Shown one piece after another: positions 36,937 through 46,946 of a stretch of 64,000 bases of DNA (position 1 is the first letter of the stretch; the number at the start of each line of letters is the position of its first letter). Made by a program: the position numbers and the translations under genes. The notes under the pieces are model-generated. The model ran no database searches. It saw only the letters and a list, made by a program, of their open reading frames with translations, and had not been told where the DNA came from. The DNA comes from Saprospirales bacterium (GTDB lineage Bacteria > Bacteroidota > Bacteroidia > Chitinophagales > Saprospiraceae), in the NCBI GenBank assembly GCA_016719895.1, contig JADJYG010000020.1:1-64000 (forward strand). The letters are read 5' to 3'.

Positions 36937-38148
36937 CTACCTCAATTCCACCCGCACCACCGACACCACGCGGCTCAATGCCTGCCGCAGCACTTCCGTT
37001 TCCGGATGGCGGAGGATGATGTAGCCTTCGCCCTCGTAGTTGGCGGCGGCTTCCTGGCCGATTTGTGGAATTTTAAAATCGGTGACCATCGACCCGAACT
37101 CGTGTTGCACGATTTCCAGGCCATGCACCGCCCGCACGCAGCCGCGGCCCTGCCCGCGCAGGTACGCCGCGCCGACGGCGTATTGCCGCCGGGGCGCCTC
37201 GAATTCGCCGAATACAACCAGGCGGGCCCAGGCGCCGATCGCATCAAAACCGGCGGCCCGGCCGATCAGGGTCAGGATTTGGGCGCCGGGCGGGCGGGCC
37301 GCCACCTCGGAGATCGCCAGGCTGCCATCCGGGCGGCGAAACCACTCCAGGTGGCTGACGCCCGTATCCATGCCCAGCGTTTGCAGCGCCTGAAAAGCCG
37401 CCTGCCGGATATCGTCGTACTCCGGCGCTTCCACCTCGCGCGGCACCAGAACCTGCCACTGAATCCAGGGCTCGCGCATCACTTCCAAAGGGTTCGGATA
37501 ATAATGCGAGATGGAGTGAAAAACCGGCTGACCATTCAGGGAAAAGGTATCGAACGAATGCTCCGTGCCGGTAACGAACTCTTCCAGCAGCGCAGCGGCG
37601 CCAGGCATGTTGGCCAGGGCCATTTCCAGTTCGGCGGCCGAATGCACCTTGAAGGTGGACAAGGACCCCGCCCCATCCGGCGGCTTTACCACTACCGGAA
37701 ACCCGACCGTTTCGACAAACGCCGTGGCTTCGGCCCGGCTCCGCACCTCCTGCGAGCGCGCGCAAGGCAGCCCGGCTTGCCGGAACAAGACCTTCATGCG
37801 CTGTTTGTCGCGAAAATTCAGGGTTGCTTCCACACCCATACCTTCCACCCCCAGCCGCTCGCGGGCGAAAGCCAACGGCGCCTGCAAAGGTTCGACCGCA
37901 CCGATCAGCCGGTGTACCGGGCCCTGCTCCGCCTGCAAGTCCGCCACCGCCTGCGTCAGTCCATCGGCGTTAAAAACGTCTTCCACCTGCCGGAAAGCAG
38001 CCAGCCGCGACTGAATCTCGGGCGGCAACAGCATCGCCGGCTCCTGGGCAATCAGGCCAAAATGCACCGCCGGCAAGGCGCTGAGCACATCGATAAACCG
38101 GACGGCATTGGCCGTAAAATTGGGACAAGCATAGATGATAAAAGTCAT
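36937..38148 (-). CDS. ATP-grasp domain carboxylate-amine ligase
   Basis: 403 residues. The N-terminal part lacks a clear Rossmann signature. The ATP-grasp core is clear: FRDKQRMKVLFRQAGLP, GFPVVVKPPDGAGSLSTFKV (phosphate-loop lysine), LLEEFVTGTEHSFDTFSLNG, then the metal-binding SHLEWFRRPDGSLAISEVAARPPG. A C-terminal RimK-like or biotin-carboxylase-C-like tail follows. Enzymes of this kind join a carboxylate to an amine or amino acid using ATP; the substrate cannot be deduced. No partner gene in the neighbourhood suggests one. Confidence 0.78.
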   Translation of the reverse strand: MTFIIYACPNFTANAVRFIDVLSALPAVHFGLIAQEPAMLLPPEIQSRLAAFRQVEDVFNADGLTQAVADLQAEQGPVHRLIGAVEPLQAPLAFARERLGVEGMGVEATLNFRDKQRMKVLFRQAGLPCARSQEVRSRAEATAFVETVGFPVVVKPPDGAGSLSTFKVHSAAELEMALANMPGAAALLEEFVTGTEHSFDTFSLNGQPVFHSISHYYPNPLEVMREPWIQWQVLVPREVEAPEYDDIRQAAFQALQTLGMDTGVSHLEWFRRPDGSLAISEVAARPPGAQILTLIGRAAGFDAIGAWARLVVFGEFEAPRRQYAVGAAYLRGQGRGCVRAVHGLEIVQHEFGSMVTDFKIPQIGQEAAANYEGEGYIILRHPETEVLRQALSRVVSVVRVELR

Positions 38149-38261
38149 ATGCGGGCGCTTTGGGCGTAAAAATACGCAAAGGTTCAGTAGCCAGGCATTT
38201 GTTGCGCATCAAGCATGGGGTTGCAGCAGATCAATCCCCGGCGTGGAAATCCGCCACGCGT

Positions 38262-41200
38262 TTATTCCACTTTCAAACGAATGCCCGCCGAGTGGCTGGT
38301 AAATTCCGGCGCGTACATACACTGCAGGGTGGTGATACCGTTGGAAAAGTCGCCGCGGTGGTTGACCACCAGCGGATACTCAAACACAAAGGTGCCGCGC
38401 GGCAGGAAGTCGATAAAGAAATGGGTGGCCAGGTCTTTGGTGCTTTCATAATAACCCAGGCCATCCTGCCAGCGGTAGCCGCTCAGTACATTGACCGGCT
38501 CGAAGCCACTGGCACGCATATCTTTCAGGTGCACAAACTCCATGGCGCGGTCTACACGGATTTCGATGCGGATCTTCAGCTTATCGCCCGGGTGCAGGGC
38601 GTTGCCGCTACCCAGCGCCGTCAGCTTCGGTCCGGCAGGCGTGTTTTCCTCTTTAAATACCTGTTTGACGATCGTCAGCGGCGTTTTCTTAAACGCCTGG
38701 ATTTTGTCCATGTCTTCAAAGTATTGCCAGTATGCCGCGCCCCACACGATATTGCTGTTGGGGTTGTTCACCTGGACGGTGCTCCAGCCGGCTTTTACTT
38801 CCGCGCCAGTCCAGCTTTCCTTAAAATAGCCGGTGCCCGGCTCGTATTCAGCTGGTTGGATGTTTTTACCGCCGATGCTGACCTGAACCGGCCGGGTATT
38901 TTCCAGCCAGTTTTCGCCGTGCAGGAGCAGGGCATATACGGCTTCAGCGGTCGCCTTGGTGCTTTCCCAGCGGTTGGTCTGCTTGTTTTTCAGGAGCCAG
39001 ATGCGGAGTTCTTCCACGGCCTCCCGGTCGGCGGCAACTTCATCGAACACTTCCACCATCAGCGCCTGGGTTTCCACGGGCAGCTGGTACCAGTACATAC
39101 CCCAGTCGAAGGGCCAGTACATACCGAGTTCCTCCTTCACCAGGGCGCGTTCGCGCAGGCTGGCCACTATTTTTCCGGCGCCGTCCGGCCGTTGAAAGCG
39201 GTGAAGCGCCAAGGCCATCATGCCCTGCTCGTACAGCCCCCGGCCGAGCCAGTATTTGGCGCCCTGGTCGAGGTAATAGGCCGTGATTTTATCCACCCGG
39301 TCGAGCGGGAAAAACGAACGGGCATACAGGTAGTGTATGATCAAGCCGTCGAGATGGTTTTCCTCAAAAGTGGTCTCGCCCTTTTGCACGGCGCGTTCCA
39401 GGTTGCGGTACTGTTCCTGGAGTTCGCGGTTGCAGAAGCCCATGGCGCGGTCCAGCATGTTCGTTGCGCGGGAGTCATCCTGTACGGAGAAAGCGCCTAG
39501 TTTGTTCAAATGCCCCAACCCTGCTACGATGTGCTGGGTGATATACCAGCTCTCGCGGCCACCGGGGAACCAGGGCCACCCGCCGCTTTCCTGCTGGCGC
39601 TCGGCCAGCAGGGCCAGGGTCCGGTCCTGCTCATCGGCCATGCGGTTGAGGTCGAACAAAAGCGCGATATTTTGTTTTTGCAGGGCCTCGCTTTGAGCGT
39701 CGAGTACCCAGGGCGTTTCCTCCAGCAGGGCGGTTTTGAGTTCCTGGTTTTTGCTCAGGTTGCTCGCCAGGGCGGTCGGGGATGTTTTCCAGCGGTCGTA
39801 CACCCGGCGCAGGCTCGGCAGTTTTCGGGTGACGCTGGAGGCCAGGGTATTGGCATAGAAGCGGCTGAAAATCTGCTCGGTGCATTCATGCGGAAACTCC
39901 ATGAGGTACGGCAAAGCCTGTACGGCGTACCAGACCGGGTTGCTGGAAAACTCGATGGTATAGCGTTGGGTGCGCAGGGTACCGGACGGGTTGTTTTTCA
40001 AGTGTTCGAAAACGACTGTTTTCGACTGGTTGCCGCGCACGGTGATCGGCAGCGCTTCCGTCACCAGCATGCGGTTGGTCAGCACGGGCAGGGTATTTTC
40101 TTCGCCGTCGCGAAATTGGTTGCCCTCGGCAAATACCTGCCAAGTGAGGCCGTCCACGGCGCCTTCGGGCACGCGGAGCCGCCAGGAAACCGGCGCCGAC
40201 TGGCCCGGCTGCACGTTGAAGGCAACCCGCTGCGCGGCGGCGGCGAGGCCAAAAGCGTCGTCGGCCGCCTGCATCCGCACGGCATCGAACAAGTGCAGGG
40301 CCGCCATACCGCTGATGGGCTCCTGGGAAAGGTTGCTGACTTTGGCCGAAAAAACGATCTCGTCGCCTTCGCGCAGGAACCGCGGCGGATTGGTCAGGAT
40401 CATCAGTTCTTTTTGGGTTACCACGCTTTTTTCGGTCAGCGCCCATTGGAGCTCGCGGGTATGGGCGAAAGCGAGGAATTTCCAGCGCGTGAGGGCCTCG
40501 TTCATGGTAAAGGCCAGGACCACATTGCCTTCGGCATCCGTCCGCATTTCGGGGAAGAAAAAGACGGTTTCGTTCAGGTTGCGGCGCGGAGGGGGGGGCG
40601 GGGCCGCTTCGGGTTTGCCGCCGCTTCCGCCGGGCACGCCGCCGCCGGCCGCCAGGTCGTAGCGCGCATCCGGGTTCAGGTCATGGGCAAACGCCGCTTT
40701 TTGCATGGCGCCTTCGGCAGCTGGGGCTGCCATGGCAGCATCATTGCGCACGATCTGTACTTTTTCTTCGTAGGTTTCCGGGTCGAAGGTCAACACGGTG
40801 TCGTACATCACGTTGGCCCGCAGCATACCGGGGAAGCCGCCGCCGTACAGTGGGAAACTAAACCAATTCAAAACCCGGTATACCCGGTAGGCGGGTTGCG
40901 GAATGCCTGGCGCGGGTTCGTTGCGGTTGTCGCTGCCTTGCGCCCGGAAGTTGTTGTCCGGGAAATACAATTTCGGGTAAAAGGAAGGAAATTCCATTCC
41001 GCCCCACTGATGGCTCAAAAACTGATCAAGCGAGGCATCATACATCGCAGCCACCAATTCGGCAGCCACCCGTTCTTTTTTCGGGCCGCTGATCCGAAGG
41101 CGCCATTCTTCTTTTTGACCCGGCGCGAGTTTGTCGCGGAAGGTTTCGAAGTTAATATTCAGGTCTTTATTGCTCCAGGGCACCTGGACGAACAGGCGGT

Positions 41201-44200
41201 TGATGGCGTACAGGCGGTTGTCCTTGACGGTAAAAGCCGACATACCAAAACCGCCCCGGTCGGCCTCGTCCACGGCCATATCAAACGCTTGCGCGCCGGC
41301 AATATCCAGCCAACGGGCCGGCAAGGGCCGGCCCTGCCGTTCTTCGATAAGGAGAAACTTCAGGCGCTCGGCCCGGCACCCCAACCACAGGCGGGTGGTT
41401 TCGCCAGGCTGGCAGACGGTCTTTTCCAGGGTGCCACTGGGTTGCTCGAACCGCGTGTTGCGATCGTTGGGGGTCCACACCCGAACAATGCGCTTGATCT
41501 CAATAACCTCGCCAAACGGATCCTTTGTCTTGAGGGTAATTTGGTAATAGCCCGCCGTCATGCCGCCGCCGTGCAGGTCGATGGTTTTGTTTTCAGCGGT
41601 GTTGAAATTTACCGGCCGGCTGAAATCCTGCCGGTCCCATTTTTCCGGATTATCCTCGCCGTTCCAGGCAAATGCCCGGAAGCTGCGGCGGAAATCCGGT
41701 TCTTTCAGGGTCAGCACATCGGGATCGGCCCAATACCGTTTGACGAAGCGCTGCCGGGGCTCCACCAGGCGCTGAATTTCGACCACGCCACTGGCGGCCT
41801 GAAACTGCCCCGCCGTGTTGGTGGTCCGCACGGCAATCCCGCGCAGGCTGTCCAGCTCAATGTCCCGGGGCAAGATTAAATCGACATTCAGGGCCACATA
41901 ACCCGCAGTGATCTGCGTTTGGCCGCTTCGGGTTTCGCCGGTAATATCCGTGACGTCAGCATACACCTGATAATCGAACATGGGCTGGTCTTTCTTCGGG
42001 ATACTGCGATCCGGCAAAGCGACAAACCGGATGTCAAAATTGCCATTGGCATCAGTGCGGGCTATACCGTTGGCGATTTCAACGGATTCGGTCAGGAAAG
42101 GCTTCCGCCAGCTCCACCAGTCCCACCAGGGGAACCGCGCCTCCCGCACCACCCGGTAGCGCACCTGGGCGCCATCCACATTGCTGCCGGCGTAGTTCCT
42201 GGCTTGCCCGCGCACCCGGACCGAGTCGTTGACGCGGCAGGCGCCTTCCAGGGGTGGGAAGGTAACTTCAAACCTGGGGCGTTTGTATTCTTCCACGTTA
42301 AAAGCGGCACTGCCCGCGAATCCTTCGGCCAGAATTTGCATACGACCGGTGAGGCCGGATACCGGCGCCTGAAAGGTACCGTTGACGGCGCCAAATTCAT
42401 TGCTCCGGAGTTGTAAGCGCGCTTTTTCCTGGTGGTTTGCATCGAGAAACCGGACGGCCACTGCCTGGTTGGGCATTATTTGCGGGAAACGCGAAGCATC
42501 GCGTTGCAGCAATATACCTTTGAAATAGATCGTCTGGCCGGGCCGGTACAACGAGCGGTCGGTGAAAAAATGAATAGTATTCTGGGGTGTCCTGCTTTCC
42601 GGGTCATAGCTCCGGTAGGAATCTTCCATCCAGAGGGTGTCCGGGCCCAGGTTGAAGCGCATGCGGTACCCTTGCGTCAAATCCGTGCCCGGCAAAAGGT
42701 GCCCGTTTGCGTCGCTTTGAACCTGTTTGACCAGGCGGTACACTTGTTTGCGCTGATTGCGGTCCCATTTGGTTTCATAACAATCGCCGCGCACGCCGGC
42801 CACCGGAGCGCCAGTGCTGCGGTGAACCACCGTGAACCTTTGTTCGCCAGCCGTCGAGTACGGAACAGGCGCCAGGTTAGAGCAGGTAAACGGCGCAAAG
42901 CTGACGAAGTTGCCATCCTGGCTGAAAGTTTCGGAAGTGGAGGCCAAAACGTAATAGCGGCCTGGCGGCAGCGGGTCCAGTTGCAATTCGGTGCGGTGAA
43001 AGCGGAAGTCGGCAGGGTCCGGAATTGTCCAGGTACGGAGCTGCAGCGCCGGACGCCCGTTCAGGTACGGCAGTTGGTTTTCCCATTCCAGCTGATCAAA
43101 CAATTCGGGGTCATGCGGTACGGATACCACTTTCACCCATACCTTGCTTATATTCTTAAAGCCAACGGACAGCAACATCGGGCGATCGGGCGGGTGTACC
43201 AATTCTACTTCCAGGTCCAGATGCGGCCGGCGCAGCTCGTACAACAGTGCGGCGCATTGCGCAGCGCCGTACGAGCCGGGGTGGCGCCGCATCGCGTCTT
43301 CAGCATCCGCCACCACCCGCTGAAGCACGCCGGCATCGGCGCCGGGCTTGCGACCATCCAATTCGAGCAAAGCCTGGGCGATGTGATGAACGATTTCAGC
43401 GTCGGAGGGATGGTTAAAGTGGGTCTTGTGCAGGATTTCCAGCGCCTGCCGGTAACGCTCGTCCCTATCCTCCAGTACCGCGTTATTTTTTGCGAACTGA
43501 AGGCGCAGCAGGTCGGCGTCGATCAGCGGGGCCGCCTCGCCTTCCCGGAGGTGCGCGCCGATAAGGCGCTGAAACAAACGGATGGCCATCCATTTGCCCG
43601 AGGCGGAATCCCGGCTCTCAAAAGCAAAGCGGGTAAATTCAGCCGCAGGAGCGAAGGCCTCCGGCTGGTCGAGGTAAAATTTGTAGGCCGGTTCGGTGAG
43701 GTAGCTGCGCTCATTGGTGAAAAACTCCAGCGCGCGGTGCCCGAGAAAATCGAACAAGTTCGGCCGCAGAGGCGCTGTGCCGATGGAGTCGAACTGCCCG
43801 GGTTGTGAAATATCGCGCAGGTAATCTACCGGCACTGGCCGGAGTTGGTCTTCGTTTTCGACCGAGCTGCGGTAAAATTCGAGCGCTTTGCGTTCGAGCT
43901 GCGCCGCCGACCAGGTCAGGAGATCGCCGCCTTCGCCATCGGCCACCGGCGTACGCTGCTGAATCCGCCAGTATTGGTTTTGGAGGTAGGTGGAGTATAA
44001 TTCGCCCAGCAGGCTTTGCAAGACGGCGCGCAGCGGTTCGGCAGCGCTTTTTTCTTCGCTTTCAAAGGTTTGTACAGCCTTGACAAAGCCGTCCTCTTCC
44101 AAAAACGTCGTGTATTTGCCGCGATAGAGCAGGGTTTTCACCGTTTGCGGGCCGTTGCCGGCTTTCTTTGCCCGGGCATATAGCGCTTCCGTGCGTTCCA

Positions 44201-44420
44201 GGGCGCTTTTAAACAACCCCTGTTGCTCCAGGCTATCGATGGTTTTCCACTCGGAGGCATAGTCGCCGGGCGGGGCAGCGGCAGGTGTTGGCATAGCAGT
44301 GGTAGTGGTGGTGGTGGTGGTTGGTGCGGAAGGCCCTGCTGTAGTTTTTTGTGCGGATTTGCAAAACGAAAAAAGGATAAATCCCAGGAGCAGAAAATTC
44401 CAGAATCGAAGGTTAGCCAT
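38262..44420 (-). CDS. Bacterial alpha-2-macroglobulin family protein
   Basis: 2052 residues; start at 44420 (MANLRFWNFLLLGFILFSFC, a lipoprotein-like signal with Cys20), then a short Thr run and Pro/Ala linker. Macroglobulin-type beta domains fill the middle, including HFFTDRSLYRPGQTIYFKG and VEEYKRPRFEVTF. The A2M domain includes FFPEMRTDAEGNVVLAFTMNEALTRWKF. The thioester motif CTEQ is kept at residues 1513-1516 (FPHECTEQIFSRF), followed by the alpha-helical thioester domain and a receptor-binding-like end. These periplasmic proteins trap proteases. The usual partner penicillin-binding protein PbpC is not next to it. Confidence 0.92.
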   Translation of the reverse strand: MANLRFWNFLLLGFILFSFCKSAQKTTAGPSAPTTTTTTTTAMPTPAAAPPGDYASEWKTIDSLEQQGLFKSALERTEALYARAKKAGNGPQTVKTLLYRGKYTTFLEEDGFVKAVQTFESEEKSAAEPLRAVLQSLLGELYSTYLQNQYWRIQQRTPVADGEGGDLLTWSAAQLERKALEFYRSSVENEDQLRPVPVDYLRDISQPGQFDSIGTAPLRPNLFDFLGHRALEFFTNERSYLTEPAYKFYLDQPEAFAPAAEFTRFAFESRDSASGKWMAIRLFQRLIGAHLREGEAAPLIDADLLRLQFAKNNAVLEDRDERYRQALEILHKTHFNHPSDAEIVHHIAQALLELDGRKPGADAGVLQRVVADAEDAMRRHPGSYGAAQCAALLYELRRPHLDLEVELVHPPDRPMLLSVGFKNISKVWVKVVSVPHDPELFDQLEWENQLPYLNGRPALQLRTWTIPDPADFRFHRTELQLDPLPPGRYYVLASTSETFSQDGNFVSFAPFTCSNLAPVPYSTAGEQRFTVVHRSTGAPVAGVRGDCYETKWDRNQRKQVYRLVKQVQSDANGHLLPGTDLTQGYRMRFNLGPDTLWMEDSYRSYDPESRTPQNTIHFFTDRSLYRPGQTIYFKGILLQRDASRFPQIMPNQAVAVRFLDANHQEKARLQLRSNEFGAVNGTFQAPVSGLTGRMQILAEGFAGSAAFNVEEYKRPRFEVTFPPLEGACRVNDSVRVRGQARNYAGSNVDGAQVRYRVVREARFPWWDWWSWRKPFLTESVEIANGIARTDANGNFDIRFVALPDRSIPKKDQPMFDYQVYADVTDITGETRSGQTQITAGYVALNVDLILPRDIELDSLRGIAVRTTNTAGQFQAASGVVEIQRLVEPRQRFVKRYWADPDVLTLKEPDFRRSFRAFAWNGEDNPEKWDRQDFSRPVNFNTAENKTIDLHGGGMTAGYYQITLKTKDPFGEVIEIKRIVRVWTPNDRNTRFEQPSGTLEKTVCQPGETTRLWLGCRAERLKFLLIEERQGRPLPARWLDIAGAQAFDMAVDEADRGGFGMSAFTVKDNRLYAINRLFVQVPWSNKDLNINFETFRDKLAPGQKEEWRLRISGPKKERVAAELVAAMYDASLDQFLSHQWGGMEFPSFYPKLYFPDNNFRAQGSDNRNEPAPGIPQPAYRVYRVLNWFSFPLYGGGFPGMLRANVMYDTVLTFDPETYEEKVQIVRNDAAMAAPAAEGAMQKAAFAHDLNPDARYDLAAGGGVPGGSGGKPEAAPPPPPRRNLNETVFFFPEMRTDAEGNVVLAFTMNEALTRWKFLAFAHTRELQWALTEKSVVTQKELMILTNPPRFLREGDEIVFSAKVSNLSQEPISGMAALHLFDAVRMQAADDAFGLAAAAQRVAFNVQPGQSAPVSWRLRVPEGAVDGLTWQVFAEGNQFRDGEENTLPVLTNRMLVTEALPITVRGNQSKTVVFEHLKNNPSGTLRTQRYTIEFSSNPVWYAVQALPYLMEFPHECTEQIFSRFYANTLASSVTRKLPSLRRVYDRWKTSPTALASNLSKNQELKTALLEETPWVLDAQSEALQKQNIALLFDLNRMADEQDRTLALLAERQQESGGWPWFPGGRESWYITQHIVAGLGHLNKLGAFSVQDDSRATNMLDRAMGFCNRELQEQYRNLERAVQKGETTFEENHLDGLIIHYLYARSFFPLDRVDKITAYYLDQGAKYWLGRGLYEQGMMALALHRFQRPDGAGKIVASLRERALVKEELGMYWPFDWGMYWYQLPVETQALMVEVFDEVAADREAVEELRIWLLKNKQTNRWESTKATAEAVYALLLHGENWLENTRPVQVSIGGKNIQPAEYEPGTGYFKESWTGAEVKAGWSTVQVNNPNSNIVWGAAYWQYFEDMDKIQAFKKTPLTIVKQVFKEENTPAGPKLTALGSGNALHPGDKLKIRIEIRVDRAMEFVHLKDMRASGFEPVNVLSGYRWQDGLGYYESTKDLATHFFIDFLPRGTFVFEYPLVVNHRGDFSNGITTLQCMYAPEFTSHSAGIRLKVE

Positions 44421-44719
44421 GGATGTTCGGTTATTTAGCATGATATTGAACGGCCGGATGAACAAGTACGACATTCTGGCCGCGACTTAGGATGCAACTG
44501 CGCTCAAAAATACACGCAAGGTTCCATTCAGGCTAGTGTCAGGATGTTATTTGCAGTAAAGGGGCCATGTGAGCGAAGAGGTGTCACCAGCCAAAGTATG
44601 AGGCTGCTGACACCTCTTGCCGGGTCACATACTATCTTGCTGAGCCAAAGGACTTCAAGGTCATAATTACGTGAAATAAATTGATTGCAGGAAGCGGTAG
44701 CGGAGCGGCCCTGTGCCGC
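44421..44719. other. Intergenic gap with one hairpin
   Basis: 299 bp between two minus-strand genes. An 11-bp hairpin (44576-44586 with 44608-44618, GAGGTGTCA core) sits in the middle and could terminate transcription downstream of the superoxide dismutase gene. No other structure is seen. Confidence 0.4.
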
Positions 44720-45490
44720 TCAGAACATCGCCTTATCGAAGCGTTCGGCGGCAAATTTCCAGTTGATTACGTTAAAAAAAGCGGCGATATAGTCGGCGCG
44801 TTTGTTTTGGTGTTTCAGGTAGTACGCGTGTTCCCAAACATCGATACCGAGAATGGGCGTGCCGGGTTTGGGCGCCAGCTGCAGCATCATCGGATTGTCC
44901 TGGTTCGGCGTAGTGGTAATAAACAGCCCTTTATCCTTCCCGACGCACAGCCATGCCCATCCGGACCCGAAAACGCCTTTGGAGGCGTCGGAAAATGCCG
45001 TTTTAAACCCATCGAACGATCCGAAGGCCGCATCGATGGCCGCCGCCAGCTGACCGGCAGGGGTACCGCCGCCGCCGGGCGCCATCATTTGCCAAAACAT
45101 GGAATGATTCCAATGGCCGCCGGCGTTGTTGCGAATCTTTTTGTCGGTGTCAGTCGCGGTAATGCGCTGAATAATATCGTCGAGTTCATATTCGGCATAC
45201 GGCGTGCCTTTTATAGCGTCGTTCAGGTTGTTGACATAGGCCTGATGGTGTTTGCCATGGTGAATCTCCATAGTCTGTTTGTCAATATGCGGCTCCAGGG
45301 CGCCGGAAGCGTAGGGCAATGCCGGGAGGGAAAACGGTGTGGTCCGGCGCAACTTGGGCGGTGGAATCACCGGAGCGCCAGGCTGCCCGTTCGTGTTGTT
45401 TTTACCCGTTTTACAAGCCTGGAAGAGCGGCGCAACGGCAGCTCCGATGCCGAGTAGAAGGCCGGCTTTTAAAAATGTACGTTTTTCCAT
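44720..45490 (-). CDS. Fe/Mn superoxide dismutase, predicted lipoprotein
   Basis: 256 residues; start at 45490. The N-terminus MEKRTFLKAGLLLGIGAAVAPLFQAC is a signal peptide with a Tat-like KR pair and a lipobox-like LFQAC, so the enzyme should be exported and lipid-anchored. The catalytic domain starts near residue 50 (FSLPALPYASGALEP) with metal ligands in IHHGKHHQAYVNNL, GGHWNHSMFW and DVWEHAYYL. Signal-less Fe/Mn SODs are usually cytoplasmic, so the export signal is the unusual point. Metal preference cannot be settled by eye. Confidence 0.92.
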   Translation of the reverse strand: MEKRTFLKAGLLLGIGAAVAPLFQACKTGKNNTNGQPGAPVIPPPKLRRTTPFSLPALPYASGALEPHIDKQTMEIHHGKHHQAYVNNLNDAIKGTPYAEYELDDIIQRITATDTDKKIRNNAGGHWNHSMFWQMMAPGGGGTPAGQLAAAIDAAFGSFDGFKTAFSDASKGVFGSGWAWLCVGKDKGLFITTTPNQDNPMMLQLAPKPGTPILGIDVWEHAYYLKHQNKRADYIAAFFNVINWKFAAERFDKAMF

Positions 45491-45779
45491 AGTTCCGTAA
45501 GTGCTTATGTGAAGAAATGTTGGCGTGTTGTCGGCGGTAGTTTGCAGCGACGGAAAGACGCTTTTCCGCAATCTGGGAGCGACTGGAGGCAAATTAAAGA
45601 ACTATCGGGTGGATCTTGCCCTTTGAGCCGGTTATATTTGTTCGCGCTATAAAAAAACGGGTATCAAACGGATGGCCGGCGTCTTCTATTTCCTTTTGTG
45701 CGTTTAAATACGGGAAAAAGGCCTCGCAGACGGTTATTCCCCGTACTTTTGCCCTTCGCCCTTTTAACCCAACACAAAA
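45491..45779. other. Divergent intergenic region SOD / rluD
   Basis: 289 bp between divergent genes. It contains the rluD-side box TACTTTTG at 45744-45751. On the SOD side no clear TAnnTTTG is seen. Nothing else is recognised. Confidence 0.4.
45744..45751 (+). promoter_or_regulatory. -7 box upstream of rluD operon
   Basis: TACTTTTG, a TAnnTTTG match, 28 nt before the rluD-like ATG. Confidence 0.45.
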
Positions 45780-46943
45780 ATGAACCAGAAACAACGCCAT
45801 AACGACGATTTGCCGGAACCCATTCCTGCCGATCCGGTCGGCCAGGACGTAAGTGCGGGCCCGGAAACGGAGGTAACGGACCTGGAAGTCGACAGCAATA
45901 GCGAGCAAAGCGGCAATGACGATTGGTATGAACAACAGGAATTTGTGGCCGACCCCAAACAATCCCTGATCCGGCTGGATAGGTTCCTCATGGACCGGTT
46001 GAGCAACCGCTCCCGCAGTAAAGTGCAAAATGCGATCCGCGCCGGTTCGGTAAAAGTGGATAATCTGGACGTCAAGCCCAACTACAAGGTCAAACCCGGA
46101 AACCACATCAGTATCGTACTGCCGAAATCACTGGAAGAAGTACATAATATCACCCCCCAGAACATCCCCCTGGAGATTATTTACGAGGACGAGGAGGTGC
46201 TGATCATCAACAAACCGTATAAAATGGCCGTACACCCCGGCGTGGGAATCCCAAACGGCACCGTGGTCAATGCCGTGGTCTGGCATTTGCGCGAGCAACT
46301 GGAGCAACTGCCCGTCAAAGACGGTAACGAGGCCGACCGCGCCGGTATCGTACACCGCATCGACAAGGACACGACCGGCCTGATGGTCATCGCCAAAAAA
46401 GAATATGCGATGGTACACCTCGCCAACCAGTTTTTCCAGCATACGATCGAGCGCAAGTACTGGGCGCTGGTGTGGGGCGATCTGAAACGGGACAGCGGCA
46501 CGGTGATCGGCAATATCGGCCGCAACCCCAACGACCGGAAACTGTTTATGGTCTTTCCGGAAGGCGACGACGGAAAATACGCCGTTACGCACTGGAAGGT
46601 ACTCGAACGGTTTTATTACGTAACCCTGATCGAGTGCCAACTGGAAACCGGCCGTACGCACCAGATTCGCGTGCACATGAAATCGATTGGCCACACCCTT
46701 TTCGGCGACCCCCGCTACGGCGGAAACCAGATATTGAAAGGCACTTTGTATTCCAAATACAAACAATTTGTCGAATCCCTGTTCACCATTTTGCCCCGGC
46801 AAGCCCTGCATGCCAAAGTCTTGGGTTTTACGCATCCGCGTACCGGCGAACACGTCCGGTTTGAATCCGAACTGCCGCAGGATATGCAAACAGTGCTAAA
46901 AAAGTGGCGCGAATACGTGCATTCGCGCAAAGAATTGTTGTGA
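45780..46943 (+). CDS. rluD: RluA-family 23S rRNA pseudouridine synthase
   Basis: 387 residues. An acidic unstructured N-terminus (residues 1-60) precedes an S4 RNA-binding domain (IRLDRFLMDRLSNRSRSKVQNAI) and the RluA catalytic domain. The catalytic Asp195 lies in HRIDKDTTGLMV; LETGRTHQIRVHM and HPRTGEHVRFE are also diagnostic. It modifies uridines in the large-subunit rRNA. First gene of an operon with the lipid kinase (3-bp gap) and the SUI1 gene. The RluD assignment rather than another RluA member rests on the S4 domain and is likely, not certain. Confidence 0.9.
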   Translation: MNQKQRHNDDLPEPIPADPVGQDVSAGPETEVTDLEVDSNSEQSGNDDWYEQQEFVADPKQSLIRLDRFLMDRLSNRSRSKVQNAIRAGSVKVDNLDVKPNYKVKPGNHISIVLPKSLEEVHNITPQNIPLEIIYEDEEVLIINKPYKMAVHPGVGIPNGTVVNAVVWHLREQLEQLPVKDGNEADRAGIVHRIDKDTTGLMVIAKKEYAMVHLANQFFQHTIERKYWALVWGDLKRDSGTVIGNIGRNPNDRKLFMVFPEGDDGKYAVTHWKVLERFYYVTLIECQLETGRTHQIRVHMKSIGHTLFGDPRYGGNQILKGTLYSKYKQFVESLFTILPRQALHAKVLGFTHPRTGEHVRFESELPQDMQTVLKKWREYVHSRKELL

Positions 46944-46946
46944 ACA

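Noticed and set aside
38149..38261. tRNA gene in the gap before the ATP-grasp gene
   Set aside because: No T-arm GGTTCRANYCC or matching acceptor stem is present; only a short hairpin (GGCGTGG/CCACGC) is seen.
39510..41879. 789-codon frame antisense to the alpha-2-macroglobulin gene
   Set aside because: Unbroken only because of codon bias in the opposite gene; no motif, signal peptide or promoter supports it.
44720..45490. Cytoplasmic start for the superoxide dismutase (skipping the signal)
   Set aside because: No in-frame ATG lies just before the catalytic domain, and the signal plus lipobox is well formed.
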